Below, in pieces: positions 37,960 to 47,872 of a stretch of DNA of 47,906 nucleotides; position 1 is the stretch's first letter, and each line of letters starts with the position of its first letter. Both the position numbers and the translations under genes were made by a program. Origin of the DNA: Olleya namhaensis (GTDB lineage: Bacteria > Bacteroidota > Bacteroidia > Flavobacteriales > Flavobacteriaceae); the NCBI RefSeq assembly GCF_900114005.1, contig NZ_FORM01000013.1:1-47906 (forward strand), in the 5' to 3' direction. The notes beneath the pieces were generated by a model. That model did not search any database. It saw only the letters and a program-made list of their open reading frames with translations, and had not been told where the DNA came from.

Positions 37960-38637
37960 ATGAGAATAGATATAATAACTGTTTTACCAGAATTATTAAA
38001 AAGCCCGTTTGAAGCATCAATATTAAAACGCGCTATAGAAGCTGATCTGGTAGAAGTACATTTTCATAATTTAAGAGACTACACTACAGGTAACTATAAA
38101 TCTATTGACGACACACAATTTGGTGGTGGAGCCGGTATGGTCATGAGTATTGAACCCATTGATAAATGCATCTCTAAACTAAAGGAAGAAAGAAATTATG
38201 ACGAGGTTATATATATGACACCCGATGGAGAGACACTTAACCAAGGTATTGCGAATCATATTTCATTAAAAGAAAATATTATTATCCTTTGCGGACATTA
38301 TAAAGGTGTGGACCAACGTGTTCGTGATTTACTTATTACTAAAGAAATTTCTATTGGTGACTATGTGTTATCCGGAGGAGAGCTTGGTGCTGCTGTACTT
38401 TGTGATGCTGTTATAAGATTAATACCGGGAGTATTAGGAAACGAAACATCTGCTTTAACGGATAGTTTTCAGGACAATTTATTAGCTCCTCCTATTTATA
38501 CAAAACCAAGAAACTATAAAGGCTTAGAAGTTCCAGAAATATTATTAAGTGGTCATGCTGCTAACATTGATAAATGGAGAGAAGACCAAGCTTACCAACG
38601 CACAAAAGAAAGACGCCCAGATTTATTGGATAAATAA
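37960..38637 (+). CDS. trmD: tRNA (guanine-37-N1)-methyltransferase
   Basis: 225 aa, normal TrmD length. It transfers methyl from SAM to N1 of G37 next to the anticodon, preventing frameshifting. Motifs: [33 protein letters not shown] (~51-63), [14 protein letters not shown] (~108-121), and the knot segment [15 protein letters not shown] (~131-145), then [16 protein letters not shown]. rplS is the next gene on the same strand, 197 bp downstream with its own promoter element, so the classical trmD-rplS neighbourhood is kept but probably transcribed separately. Confidence 0.97.
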   Translation: MRIDIITVLPELLKSPFEASILKRAIEADLVEVHFHNLRDYTTGNYKSIDDTQFGGGAGMVMSIEPIDKCISKLKEERNYDEVIYMTPDGETLNQGIANHISLKENIIILCGHYKGVDQRVRDLLITKEISIGDYVLSGGELGAAVLCDAVIRLIPGVLGNETSALTDSFQDNLLAPPIYTKPRNYKGLEVPEILLSGHAANIDKWREDQAYQRTKERRPDLLDK

Positions 38638-38752
38638 TCCAATTAAACAACTAATAAACAGGACTTTAAACAACAACATACCACAGTGAAATTAGGTAAA
38701 AAAAAGCTTCAAATTTTTTAACAATTATACTTTATACTTTTTAGTTTTTACT

Positions 38753-38760
38753 TATATTTG
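38753..38760 (+). promoter_or_regulatory. rplS: -7 element of rplS
   Basis: TATATTTG fits TAnnTTTG and is followed by CAC; no clear TTG is seen at the usual upstream distance. The implied leader is about 70 nt. Confidence 0.45.
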
Positions 38761-38765
38761 CACCC

Positions 38766-38820
38766 AAATTCGGATTAACCTCTGGCGAGATACGTGAATG
38801 TTGCTCTGAATCAATCATTA
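38766..38820 (+). ncRNA. Candidate structured L19 leader RNA
   Basis: The leader between the -7 element and the rplS start is less AT-rich than its surroundings. It can pair GATT (38773-38776) with AATC (38809-38812) and GCGA (38785-38788) with TTGC (38801-38804). Position and structure suggest an autoregulatory ribosomal-protein leader. No alignment was possible here, so this is an inference. Confidence 0.4.
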
Positions 38821-38834
38821 AAAATAAAATAAAG

Positions 38835-39188
38835 ATGGAATCTTTAATAAAATTTGTACAAGACGAGTTTGTAACTAAAAAGGACTTCCCTGAATTTTCA
38901 GCTGGAGACACAATTACTGTGTACTACGAAATTAGAGAAGGAGAAAAAGTACGTACTCAGTTTTTTAGAGGAGTAGTAATTCAAAGAAGAGGAACTGGTT
39001 CTTCTGAAACATTTACTATCAGAAAAATGTCAGGAACAGTTGGTGTAGAGCGTATCTTCCCTGTTAACTTACCTGCATTACAGAAAGTTGAAGTTAACAA
39101 AAAAGGTAAAGTACGTCGTGCTAGAATCTTTTACTTTAGAGGTCTTACTGGTAAGAAAGCTAGAATTAAAGAAGTTAGAAGAAAATAA
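38835..39188 (+). CDS. rplS: 50S ribosomal protein L19
   Basis: 117 aa, typical bL19. Signatures: FPEFSAGDTITVYYEIREGEK, RTQFFRGVVIQRRGTGSSETFTIRKMS, GVERIFPVNLPALQKVEV and KARIKEVRRK at the C-terminus. It sits at the 30S-50S interface. It lies downstream of trmD and is followed by a strong terminator. Confidence 0.98.
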   Translation: MESLIKFVQDEFVTKKDFPEFSAGDTITVYYEIREGEKVRTQFFRGVVIQRRGTGSSETFTIRKMSGTVGVERIFPVNLPALQKVEVNKKGKVRRARIFYFRGLTGKKARIKEVRRK

Positions 39189-39208
39189 TATCTTCAACCT
39201 TACACATA

Positions 39209-39243
39209 ATAAAAAGCCTAACTTTTATAAGTTAGGCTTTTTT
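39209..39243 (+). terminator. Terminator of rplS
   Basis: AAAGCCTAACTT, loop TTAT, AAGTTAGGCTTT, then T residues, about 25-55 bp after the rplS stop. Confidence 0.88.
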
Positions 39244-39245
39244 GC

Positions 39246-39291
39246 GTTATTAACTTTTGTTAATAACTACGGTTCACAACTAGTTAATAAC
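39246..39291. repeat. Perfect 9-bp inverted repeat with a third half-site
   Basis: GTTATTAAC (39246-39254), TTTT, GTTAATAAC (39259-39267), then a further GTTAATAAC at 39283-39291. It could be a protein-binding site; no gene starts immediately next to it. Confidence 0.6.
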
Positions 39292-39535
39292 TAAGTGGTT
39301 ATATTTTTTAAAATCTTGAAGATAAAACGTAATTTAGTAAAACAATTAACAACAATAGTAATATTGGTTTCAATCAAAAATTGAATTTGAGTTAGTTTAA
39401 TTGTTTTTTGAGGTTTTAAAATAATATGTGTAGTCATGTCAATTAAAAACCATGATATTTTAAAAAGTGAATCATGCACGCAGGATTTAACTAGTAAGAT
39501 TGAAAGTTTTAAGTAAACTACAGGAGCGAAAGCAA

Positions 39536-39709
39536 ATGTATTTAAACAAAACAATGCAAAAGAAAAGTAGTTATTGTGTAAACAAGGACTATAAAGTACG
39601 CATCAAGAAAAGCAATTACCAGGTACATTTAGTAACAAGTCAATACATTTTGAAAGTTACACCCAAATGTACTATTGATTTAATGTTAGTTTGTTCTGAA
39701 AAAATGTAA
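39536..39709 (+). CDS. Candidate small basic protein, hypothetical
   Basis: 57 aa from ATG 39536. It is preceded at 9 nt by AGGAG (39522-39526), unusual here because most genes in the window lack such a site. The product is basic (KKSSYCVNKDYKVRIKKS, then YILKVTPKCTIDLMLVC) and matches nothing I know. A strong terminator lies ~55 bp after the stop. It may instead be chance coding in a noncoding transcript. Confidence 0.3.
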   Translation: MYLNKTMQKKSSYCVNKDYKVRIKKSNYQVHLVTSQYILKVTPKCTIDLMLVCSEKM

Positions 39710-39765
39710 AACGTAAGTTTTGGATTGATTTAATGAAAATTAAATAAGACAACATAGTGTTATCT

Positions 39766-39816
39766 CAAAAAAGCCATAACAACAATAGTTAGATCTATTA
39801 TGTTATGGCTTTTGTA
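39766..39816 (+). terminator. Strong long-stem terminator without an assigned upstream gene
   Basis: AAAAGCCATAACA (39769-39781) pairs with TGTTATGGCTTTT (39801-39813), with an inner AATAG/CTATT stem, ending in T residues. Its presence implies a transcript ending here, coming from 39244-39765. Confidence 0.8.
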
Positions 39817-39883
39817 ATTTATATAAAATCAACCTGTTTTAAAATAAAACCATTTATATTGTATAACCATACAAAAACAACTG

Positions 39884-40456
39884 ATGCACTTACCCTTTAT
39901 ACCGGACAAAACGTTTAAAAATGAAGACTTCACCATCAATAGTCTACAAAAAGGGGAATATGACAATTGTAGTTTTATAAACTGTAATTTTAACGCAAGC
40001 TACCTTTCTATAAGTACTTTTTTAGAATGTGAATTTATAGATTGTGATTTAAGCAATAGTAAAACATCAGATACCACCTTTAAAGATGTAACTTTTAAAA
40101 ACTGTAAATTATTAGGAGTATTATTTAATGACTGTAATCAGTTGTTAATGTCTATTACCTTTAAGAGTTGTCAACTTAATTTTGCCTCATTTTATCAAGT
40201 TAAATTAGTCAATACGCAGTTTGACAAATGTACATTTGATAAGACAGAATTAACAGAAGCAAACTTTTCAAAATCAATTTTTAACGCGTGTGACTTTAAG
40301 CATGCAGTATTTTTTAATACTAATGTAGAGCATGCTAGCTTTTTAACATCCTACAACTACTCTATCAATCCCGAAAACAACAAAATAAAAGGTGCTAAAT
40401 TTTCGAAAGCGGAAATTCATGGCTTGCTAGACAGCTACAAAATCCATATTTCTTAA
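39884..40456 (+). CDS. Pentapeptide-repeat protein
   Basis: 190 aa with A(D/N)LXX-like pentapeptides through most of the length (YDNCSFINCNF, FLECEFIDCDLSNSKTSDTTFKDVTFKNCKLLGVLF, FDKCTFDKTELTEANFSKSIFNACDFKHAVFFNTNVEHASF). It forms a right-handed quadrilateral beta helix. The size and Cys-rich pattern resemble Qnr/McbG-type proteins that can mimic DNA and bind gyrase; that activity cannot be told from sequence here. Translation may start at ATG 39884; no strong RBS is visible. Stands alone before icd. Confidence 0.88.
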   Translation: MHLPFIPDKTFKNEDFTINSLQKGEYDNCSFINCNFNASYLSISTFLECEFIDCDLSNSKTSDTTFKDVTFKNCKLLGVLFNDCNQLLMSITFKSCQLNFASFYQVKLVNTQFDKCTFDKTELTEANFSKSIFNACDFKHAVFFNTNVEHASFLTSYNYSINPENNKIKGAKFSKAEIHGLLDSYKIHIS

Positions 40457-40590
40457 TATACTATTCTTTTTTTATTAATTCCGCAATAAACTAAGCTTCA
40501 ATTTATTTTCCAACCAATTGCAGTGTTAAGTAAACGTTTTCGCTTTAAAATACCTCCTGTTTTTTGTATCTTAGCCAAGCTTAAAATTAA

Positions 40591-42837
<2,247 letters not shown>

Positions 42838-42854
42838 GTCACTGATTATAGAAT

Positions 42855-42886
42855 AAAAAAGCTCCCAATTGGGGGCTTTTTTTATT
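42855..42886 (+). terminator. Terminator of icd
   Basis: AAAAGCTCCC, loop AATT, GGGGGCTTTT, then T run, about 20-45 bp after the stop. Confidence 0.85.
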
Positions 42887-43050
42887 TCAAATTATTAATA
42901 AATAATATATTAATGTTCCACAACCATCGTTTAATAATAAATAACTTAGAAAATTAAGCCTAAATACTTAACCCAAATAAATTTTATCTTAACGTTAAAT
43001 ACTAATTACTAAGGCACATTTTCATTATTTTTACTACTCAAAATTAAACA

Positions 43051-45426
43051 ATGAAACACGTCACCAACTATATCTTAATACTATTCCTTCTTTGTAGTTC
43101 TGTACTCTGCGCACAAGAAAAATTCACTTTAAGTGGAAAAATAACAGAAGCTAGTAGTAATGAAACTTTAATTAGCGTTAACGTAATTATACCAGAATTA
43201 AATACTGGTGCTGTTACTAATGAGTATGGCTTTTACTCCATCACACTTCCTAAAGGAACCTACAAAGTAATTGTGTCTTATATTGGATTTTCTGATGCTA
43301 TCCAGACAATAACTTTAGATAGCGATATTTCTAAAAACTTTAGTTTAGAAGAATCTTTTGAAAATTTAGATGAAGTAATTATTACAGAAAACATAGAAAA
43401 ACTAAACATTAAAAAACCTCAAATGAGTGTTAATGCGCTTAGTTCTGCAACTATAAAAGATATTCCTGTGGTATTTGGAGAAGCTGATGTAATTAAAGCC
43501 ATCACACTATTACCAGGTGTTACTAACGCTGGAGAAGGATCTTCTGGGTTTAATGTCCGTGGTGGTGCTGTAGACCAAAACCTAATATTATTGGATGAAG
43601 CTACTGTTTTTAATTCGTCTCACTTATTTGGATTCTTCTCCGTCTTTAATCCTGACGCCATAAAAGATATAAAATTATATAAAGGTGGTATTCCCGCACG
43701 TTATGGAGGAAGAGTTTCCTCAGTTTTAGATATTTATCAGAAAGAAGGTAACAGTAAAGAGTTTCATATGAATGGTGGAATTGGTATCGTTGCATCTCGT
43801 ATTTTAGCAGAAGGACCTATAAAAAAAGACAAAGGGTCTTTTCTATTTGGTGGACGTAGTAGTTATGCACATTTATTTCTACCTCTATTTGATATAGATA
43901 ATAAAGCCTACTTCTATGATTTAAACACAAAATTAAGCTACGATATAAACGATAATAATAGTATTTACCTTTCTGGTTATTTTGGTCGTGATGTCTTTAG
44001 TATTTCAGATAGCTTTGAAAACACATATGGTAATACGGTCCTTAATTTTAGATGGAATCATTTATTCTCTGATAAATTATTCTCCAATATGTCTGTTATT
44101 TATTCTGATTACTATTATGGTTTAAAACTAAATTTTGTCGAATTTGATTGGAATTCTGGAATTCAAAACTTTAATTTCAAATACGACTTTAAACATTACT
44201 TAGCCGATGGCTTCAAATTACAATATGGTATAAATAGTATTTACTATAAATTTAATCCAGGAGATATTAAACCATCTACGCCAACTTCAGGAATAAACTC
44301 ATTTAAACTAACAGATAAATATGCATTTGAAAATGCTGTTTACATAGATGCGGAACATAAAATAACAGATAAATTAAACCTAAGTTACGGATTACGTATT
44401 AGTTCTTTTCTACGTTTAGGCCAAGACCAGTTAAATACGTATCAAGATAATCAAGCTGTTGTTTTTAATAACGATTTTCAAATCTATCAAAAAGCGACTC
44501 CAACAGGATCAGAATCTTATAATAAAAGTGATGTTATAGAAAGTTTCGCAAATATAGAACCAAGAGCATCCTTAGCGTATCAGTTAAACGATGATGCCTC
44601 TATAAAAGCTAGTTATAATAGGATGACACAATATTTACATTTATTGTCAAACACATCCTCTCCTACACCATTAGATGTTTGGACACCTAGCGGTAAATAT
44701 GTAAAACCTCAATTATTGGACCAAGTTGCCTTAGGGTACTTTAGAAGTTTTAATGATGATAAATATAGTTTAGAAGTAGAGACTTATTACAAAAAAATTC
44801 AAAACCGAATTGATTATATAGACGGAGCAGACTTAATTGCTAACGATGCTATAGAGCAAGTAATACTTAATGGAGAAGCCAGAGCATACGGACTAGAAAT
44901 ATTATTAAGAAAAAACGAAGGGCGTTTTAAAGGTTGGTTAGCTTATACGCTTTCAAAATCCGAACAGAAAACTCCCGGGCGCACAACAAACGAAACTGGT
45001 ATAAATAATGGTAATTGGTATAACACAGCTTATGACAAAACACATGACATATCCTTAACTGGTAGTTATGATTGGAATAAAAAATGGAAATTTAATGCCA
45101 ACTTCCTATTTCAAACAGGGCAACCAACAACATATCCAAATGGACAATACACCTATAACGGAATAAATATACCTAGTTACAGTAATAGAAACACAGACAG
45201 ATTACCAGCCTATCATCGTATGGATTTATCGGCTAATTACACACCAAAACCAGATAAAACTTCCGGATGGCAAAGCTATTGGGTATTTAGTATATACAAT
45301 CTATATAACAGACGCAACGCAGCATCAATAACTTTTGGAGAAAACAGAATGACTGGAAATAACGAAGCAACAAGACTTGCCATTTTCGGGTTAATCCCAT
45401 CTGTATCTTACAACTTTAAATTTTAA
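43051..45426 (+). CDS. TonB-dependent receptor paired with a DUF4249 lipoprotein
   Basis: 791 aa. Signal peptide ends near LCAQ (22). A CarboxypepD_reg-like domain (~24-110) has FTLSGKITEASSNETLISVNV, AVTNEYGFYSITLPKGTYKVIVSYIGF. A LDEVIITEN segment leads to the plug (~130-235: VFGEADVIKAITLLPGVTNAGEGSSGFNVRGGAVDQNLILLDE). The remainder is a barrel ending SVSYNFKF with the terminal Phe. The 6-bp gap to a DUF4249 lipoprotein is a recurring Bacteroidota pairing, with the lipoprotein taking the place of SusD. Substrate unknown. The palindrome TTAACGTTAA at 42989-42998 lies in its upstream region. Confidence 0.92.
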   Translation: MKHVTNYILILFLLCSSVLCAQEKFTLSGKITEASSNETLISVNVIIPELNTGAVTNEYGFYSITLPKGTYKVIVSYIGFSDAIQTITLDSDISKNFSLEESFENLDEVIITENIEKLNIKKPQMSVNALSSATIKDIPVVFGEADVIKAITLLPGVTNAGEGSSGFNVRGGAVDQNLILLDEATVFNSSHLFGFFSVFNPDAIKDIKLYKGGIPARYGGRVSSVLDIYQKEGNSKEFHMNGGIGIVASRILAEGPIKKDKGSFLFGGRSSYAHLFLPLFDIDNKAYFYDLNTKLSYDINDNNSIYLSGYFGRDVFSISDSFENTYGNTVLNFRWNHLFSDKLFSNMSVIYSDYYYGLKLNFVEFDWNSGIQNFNFKYDFKHYLADGFKLQYGINSIYYKFNPGDIKPSTPTSGINSFKLTDKYAFENAVYIDAEHKITDKLNLSYGLRISSFLRLGQDQLNTYQDNQAVVFNNDFQIYQKATPTGSESYNKSDVIESFANIEPRASLAYQLNDDASIKASYNRMTQYLHLLSNTSSPTPLDVWTPSGKYVKPQLLDQVALGYFRSFNDDKYSLEVETYYKKIQNRIDYIDGADLIANDAIEQVILNGEARAYGLEILLRKNEGRFKGWLAYTLSKSEQKTPGRTTNETGINNGNWYNTAYDKTHDISLTGSYDWNKKWKFNANFLFQTGQPTTYPNGQYTYNGINIPSYSNRNTDRLPAYHRMDLSANYTPKPDKTSGWQSYWVFSIYNLYNRRNAASITFGENRMTGNNEATRLAIFGLIPSVSYNFKF

Positions 45427-45432
45427 TTAAAA

Positions 45433-46245
45433 ATGAAAAAAATCCTATATATATTAATAGTATTTACACTCTTTAATTGCGAAGATGTAATCGATTTAAA
45501 AGTCCCAACATCAGATCCTAAATTAGTGATAGAAGCATCATTAAATTGGTTTGATGGTACAGATGGAGCTCAACAACAAATAAAACTAACATTATCTGCA
45601 CCATTTTTCGATGCACAAGTTCCACCAGCCAATAATGCAATCGTAACTGTGGAAGATAACAATGGTAATATGTTTCAATTTTTAGAAGATGCTGAAACCG
45701 GAATATATAAAACATCAACATTTATACCTCAAATTAATCAAGAATATACATTAACTATTATATATCAAAATCAAACGTACGTAGGTACAGAAGTACTCAC
45801 AACAGTAACTCCTATAGATTATATCGAACAGAATAACGATGGCGGTTTTTCTGGAGAAGATATAGAGCTTAAAGCCTATTATACTGATCCTGCCAATATA
45901 GACAATTACTACTTTTACGAGTTTATATCCGATATTCCCGAAATTCCAGTATTACAAGTTTATGACGATCAATTTACAGACGGTAATCAGATATTCGCAT
46001 TTTACTCAGAAGAAGACCTAGAGTCAGGAAACCAAGTAACCATAAATAATTACGGAATATCCCAACAATTTTATCAATTCATGGATATTTTATTACAACA
46101 AACCTCAGATAGTGGTGGCGGTCCGTTTCAAACCCAACCAGCAACTGTTAGAGGAAACTGCGTAAACATTACAAATCCAGATAATTTTCCACTAGGTTAC
46201 TTTAGAGTGTCAGAAGCTTTTCAATTTACCTATATTGTAGAATAA
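45433..46245 (+). CDS. DUF4249 outer-membrane lipoprotein
   Basis: 270 aa. Lipobox LFNC (Cys ~16) after the hydrophobic leader MKKILYILIVFTLFN, so a lipoprotein. Family pattern: VIDLKVPTSDPKLVIEASLNW, then a beta-sandwich (NNAIVTVEDNNGNMFQF, YKTSTFIPQINQEYTLTIIY), ending GNCVNITNPDNFPLGYFRVSEAFQFTYIV. DUF4249 lipoproteins occur next to TonB receptors and are thought to serve as surface binding partners. It begins 6 bp after the receptor gene. Confidence 0.9.
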   Translation: MKKILYILIVFTLFNCEDVIDLKVPTSDPKLVIEASLNWFDGTDGAQQQIKLTLSAPFFDAQVPPANNAIVTVEDNNGNMFQFLEDAETGIYKTSTFIPQINQEYTLTIIYQNQTYVGTEVLTTVTPIDYIEQNNDGGFSGEDIELKAYYTDPANIDNYYFYEFISDIPEIPVLQVYDDQFTDGNQIFAFYSEEDLESGNQVTINNYGISQQFYQFMDILLQQTSDSGGGPFQTQPATVRGNCVNITNPDNFPLGYFRVSEAFQFTYIVE

Positions 46246-46248
46246 TTA

Positions 46249-46329
46249 TTGGGCGTTACCACAAGGGTCGCGCTTTCGGCAGTCGCTCTCTGCGAGGAGC
46301 TTCAACAAATGCCTCAATCCCTAACGCAA
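46249..46329. repeat. REP-like intergenic palindromic element
   Basis: About 80 bp between the DUF4249 gene and murQ. GCGTTA (46253-46258) at one end pairs with TAACGC (46322-46327) at the other. An inner TCGC-TCTCT-GCGA hairpin lies at 46283-46295. The motifs GGGTCGCGCTTTC and TCAATCCCTAACGC match dispersed repeats that I recall from many Flavobacteriaceae genomes. It is much richer in G+C than the surrounding DNA. Confidence 0.6.
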
Positions 46330-46349
46330 ATCAGTACTAACATTAAAAT

Positions 46350-47168
46350 ATGAAATTTACAAAAACAACAGAGCAAGATTCAAATTATAACAATTTAGAA
46401 AAAATGTCTATAACAGACTTGCTTCAAAATATAAATACAGAAGATAATACTGTTCCAAAAGCTGTACAAAAAGCAATACCACAAATAGAAACATTAGTAG
46501 AGCAAGTTGTAAATAAATTAGAACAAGGCGGGAGACTATTCTATCTAGGTGCAGGTACAAGCGGAAGACTAGGAGTTGTAGATGCATCAGAATGTCCTCC
46601 AACCTTCGGAGTCTCTTATAACGTAGTAATAGGACTAATAGCCGGAGGAGATAAAGCTATTAGAGAAGCAGTCGAGTTTGCAGAAGATTCTACAACACAG
46701 GGTTGGAGTGATCTTACAAAACATAACGTATCAACAAAAGATGTAGTAATAGGTATAGCAGCGTCAGGTACTACTCCATACGTAATAGCAGCATTAAAAC
46801 AATGTAATTCAGAAGGTATACTAACAGGTTGTATTACATCTAATAGTAATAGCCCATTAAGCAAAGTATCAAAGTTTCCTATAGAAGTTATAGTAGGACC
46901 AGAATTTGTAACCGGTAGCTCACGTATGAAAGCAGGTACAGCGCAAAAACTTGTCCTAAACATGATATCTACCACAACCATGATAAAATTAGGTAAGGTA
47001 AAAGGAAACAAAATGGTAGACATGCAACTAAGTAATGACAAACTAGTAGACCGAGGTACAAAAATGATAATGTCAGAATTAAACATAACTTATACAGAAG
47101 CAGAAAGTTTATTAAAAACACACAAAAGTGTTAGAAATGCAATAAATCATTATAACAATGGAAACTAA
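46350..47168 (+). CDS. murQ: N-acetylmuramic acid 6-phosphate etherase
   Basis: 272 aa, somewhat shorter at the C-terminus than the E. coli enzyme. It cleaves the lactyl ether of MurNAc-6-P to GlcNAc-6-P in peptidoglycan recycling. SIS-domain features: GRLFYLGAGTSGRLGVVDASECPPTFGV (catalytic Glu in DASE), IAGGDKAIREAVEFAEDS (second Glu), VIGIAASGTTPYVIAAL, ITSNSNSPLS, VGPEFVTGSSRMKAGTAQKLVLNMIST. The downstream DUF6095 gene overlaps by 11 bp, so the two form an operon. A REP-like element lies immediately upstream. Confidence 0.97.
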   Translation: MKFTKTTEQDSNYNNLEKMSITDLLQNINTEDNTVPKAVQKAIPQIETLVEQVVNKLEQGGRLFYLGAGTSGRLGVVDASECPPTFGVSYNVVIGLIAGGDKAIREAVEFAEDSTTQGWSDLTKHNVSTKDVVIGIAASGTTPYVIAALKQCNSEGILTGCITSNSNSPLSKVSKFPIEVIVGPEFVTGSSRMKAGTAQKLVLNMISTTTMIKLGKVKGNKMVDMQLSNDKLVDRGTKMIMSELNITYTEAESLLKTHKSVRNAINHYNNGN

Positions 47169-47400
47169 ATCAACAGACAAAGATATTCTTGTAAAAGGAG
47201 TAAAACAAATGGGTATAGCAATGTTATTAATGTTTGTTGGTCCTACATTACTTTATCTCGTATTAAGTAATAAAGAAAGAGATTTCTATATTCCACTATT
47301 AATAATTGCAATACTAATATGTGTATTAGCTGTATTTATGGCTTTTAAAGGTATAAATACAATTTTAGATAGTCTTTTCAAAAGCAATAAGACTAAATAG
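47158..47400 (+). CDS. DUF6095 small membrane protein
   Basis: 80 aa with two transmembrane helices: QMGIAMLLMFVGPTLLYLVL (~17-36) and FYIPLLIIAILICVLAVFMAF (~43-63). The pattern TDKDILVKGVKQMGIAMLLMFVGP is typical of DUF6095, a flavobacterial family of unknown function often found after murQ. Its start ATG lies within the last codons of murQ (11-bp overlap), indicating translational coupling. Confidence 0.85.
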   Translation: METKSTDKDILVKGVKQMGIAMLLMFVGPTLLYLVLSNKERDFYIPLLIIAILICVLAVFMAFKGINTILDSLFKSNKTK

Positions 47401-47462
47401 AATTAAGCACAGCAAGACCACTAACTAACCCAAGTAATAACATAAATATATCTACTCCACAG

Positions 47463-47533
47463 AGTAGTAATTTATAATTTAAATACTACTTTTTAAAAAT
47501 AATAAAGCCTCTAATAATATTAGAGGCTTTTAT
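47463..47533 (+). terminator. Two consecutive terminators after murQ-DUF6095
   Basis: Hairpin 1: AGTAGTA (47463-47469) with TACTACT (47484-47490), then T's. Hairpin 2: AAAGCCTCTAAT (47504-47515) with ATTAGAGGCTTT (47519-47530), then T's. The second is the stronger. Confidence 0.75.
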
Positions 47534-47833
47534 TTAAACTAATAATGATGATAATTTACTAATCTATCCTTTAAATTAAATATTCCAGTTTTAAAAATTT
47601 CTAATTTAAATATAATATTCCGACCTATCGACTAATCCCTTTATTGAACCATAGTTTATAACTGTGCTATAGTCATTTATTCAATTTGCCTTTACTCTAT
47701 TTACTTTACCCTTTTAGCTTATCACTTTTACCTTCTGTTATCTGCTTTTGCCTTCTGCCTTTTGCCTCTTTACTTCTTTCTTTCGGCTTTTGGCACTTAC
47801 TCCGCCCTTTCATTTATTTGAGTATAAGGCACA
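47534..47833. other. Gene-free region with strand-biased pyrimidine tract
   Basis: No gene is visible. Roughly 47687-47810 is strongly pyrimidine-rich on the plus strand, with imperfect CTTTTGCC/TTCTGCC repeats around 47744-47770. It separates the DUF6095 gene from the rRNA operon terminator. Confidence 0.7.
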
Positions 47834-47868
47834 AAAAAACCCTTCATAAATAAATATGAAGGGTTCTC
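47832..47868 (-). terminator. rRNA operon terminator
   Basis: AACCCTTCATA and TATGAAGGGTT flank a short A/T loop. Read on the minus strand, the hairpin follows the 5S 3' end and is followed by a T run. Confidence 0.85.
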
Positions 47869-47872
47869 TAAA

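Larger units (their letters stand above)
39292..39883 (+). other. ~590-bp AT-rich region with no recognised gene
   Basis: Between rplS and the pentapeptide-repeat gene I see only one weak small ORF (39536-39709, listed separately) and a strong terminator (39766-39814). No tRNA, insertion-sequence end or known RNA is visible. The minus-strand frame at 39291-39554 has no recognisable features. Confidence 0.5.

Noticed and set aside
37820-38020. Minus-strand frame between the ABC-F and trmD genes
   Set aside because: Hydrophobic composition is due to an AT-rich promoter region; overlaps the trmD start.
39291-39554. Minus-strand 87-codon frame in the unexplained region
   Set aside because: No recognisable feature and no promoter or terminator supporting it.
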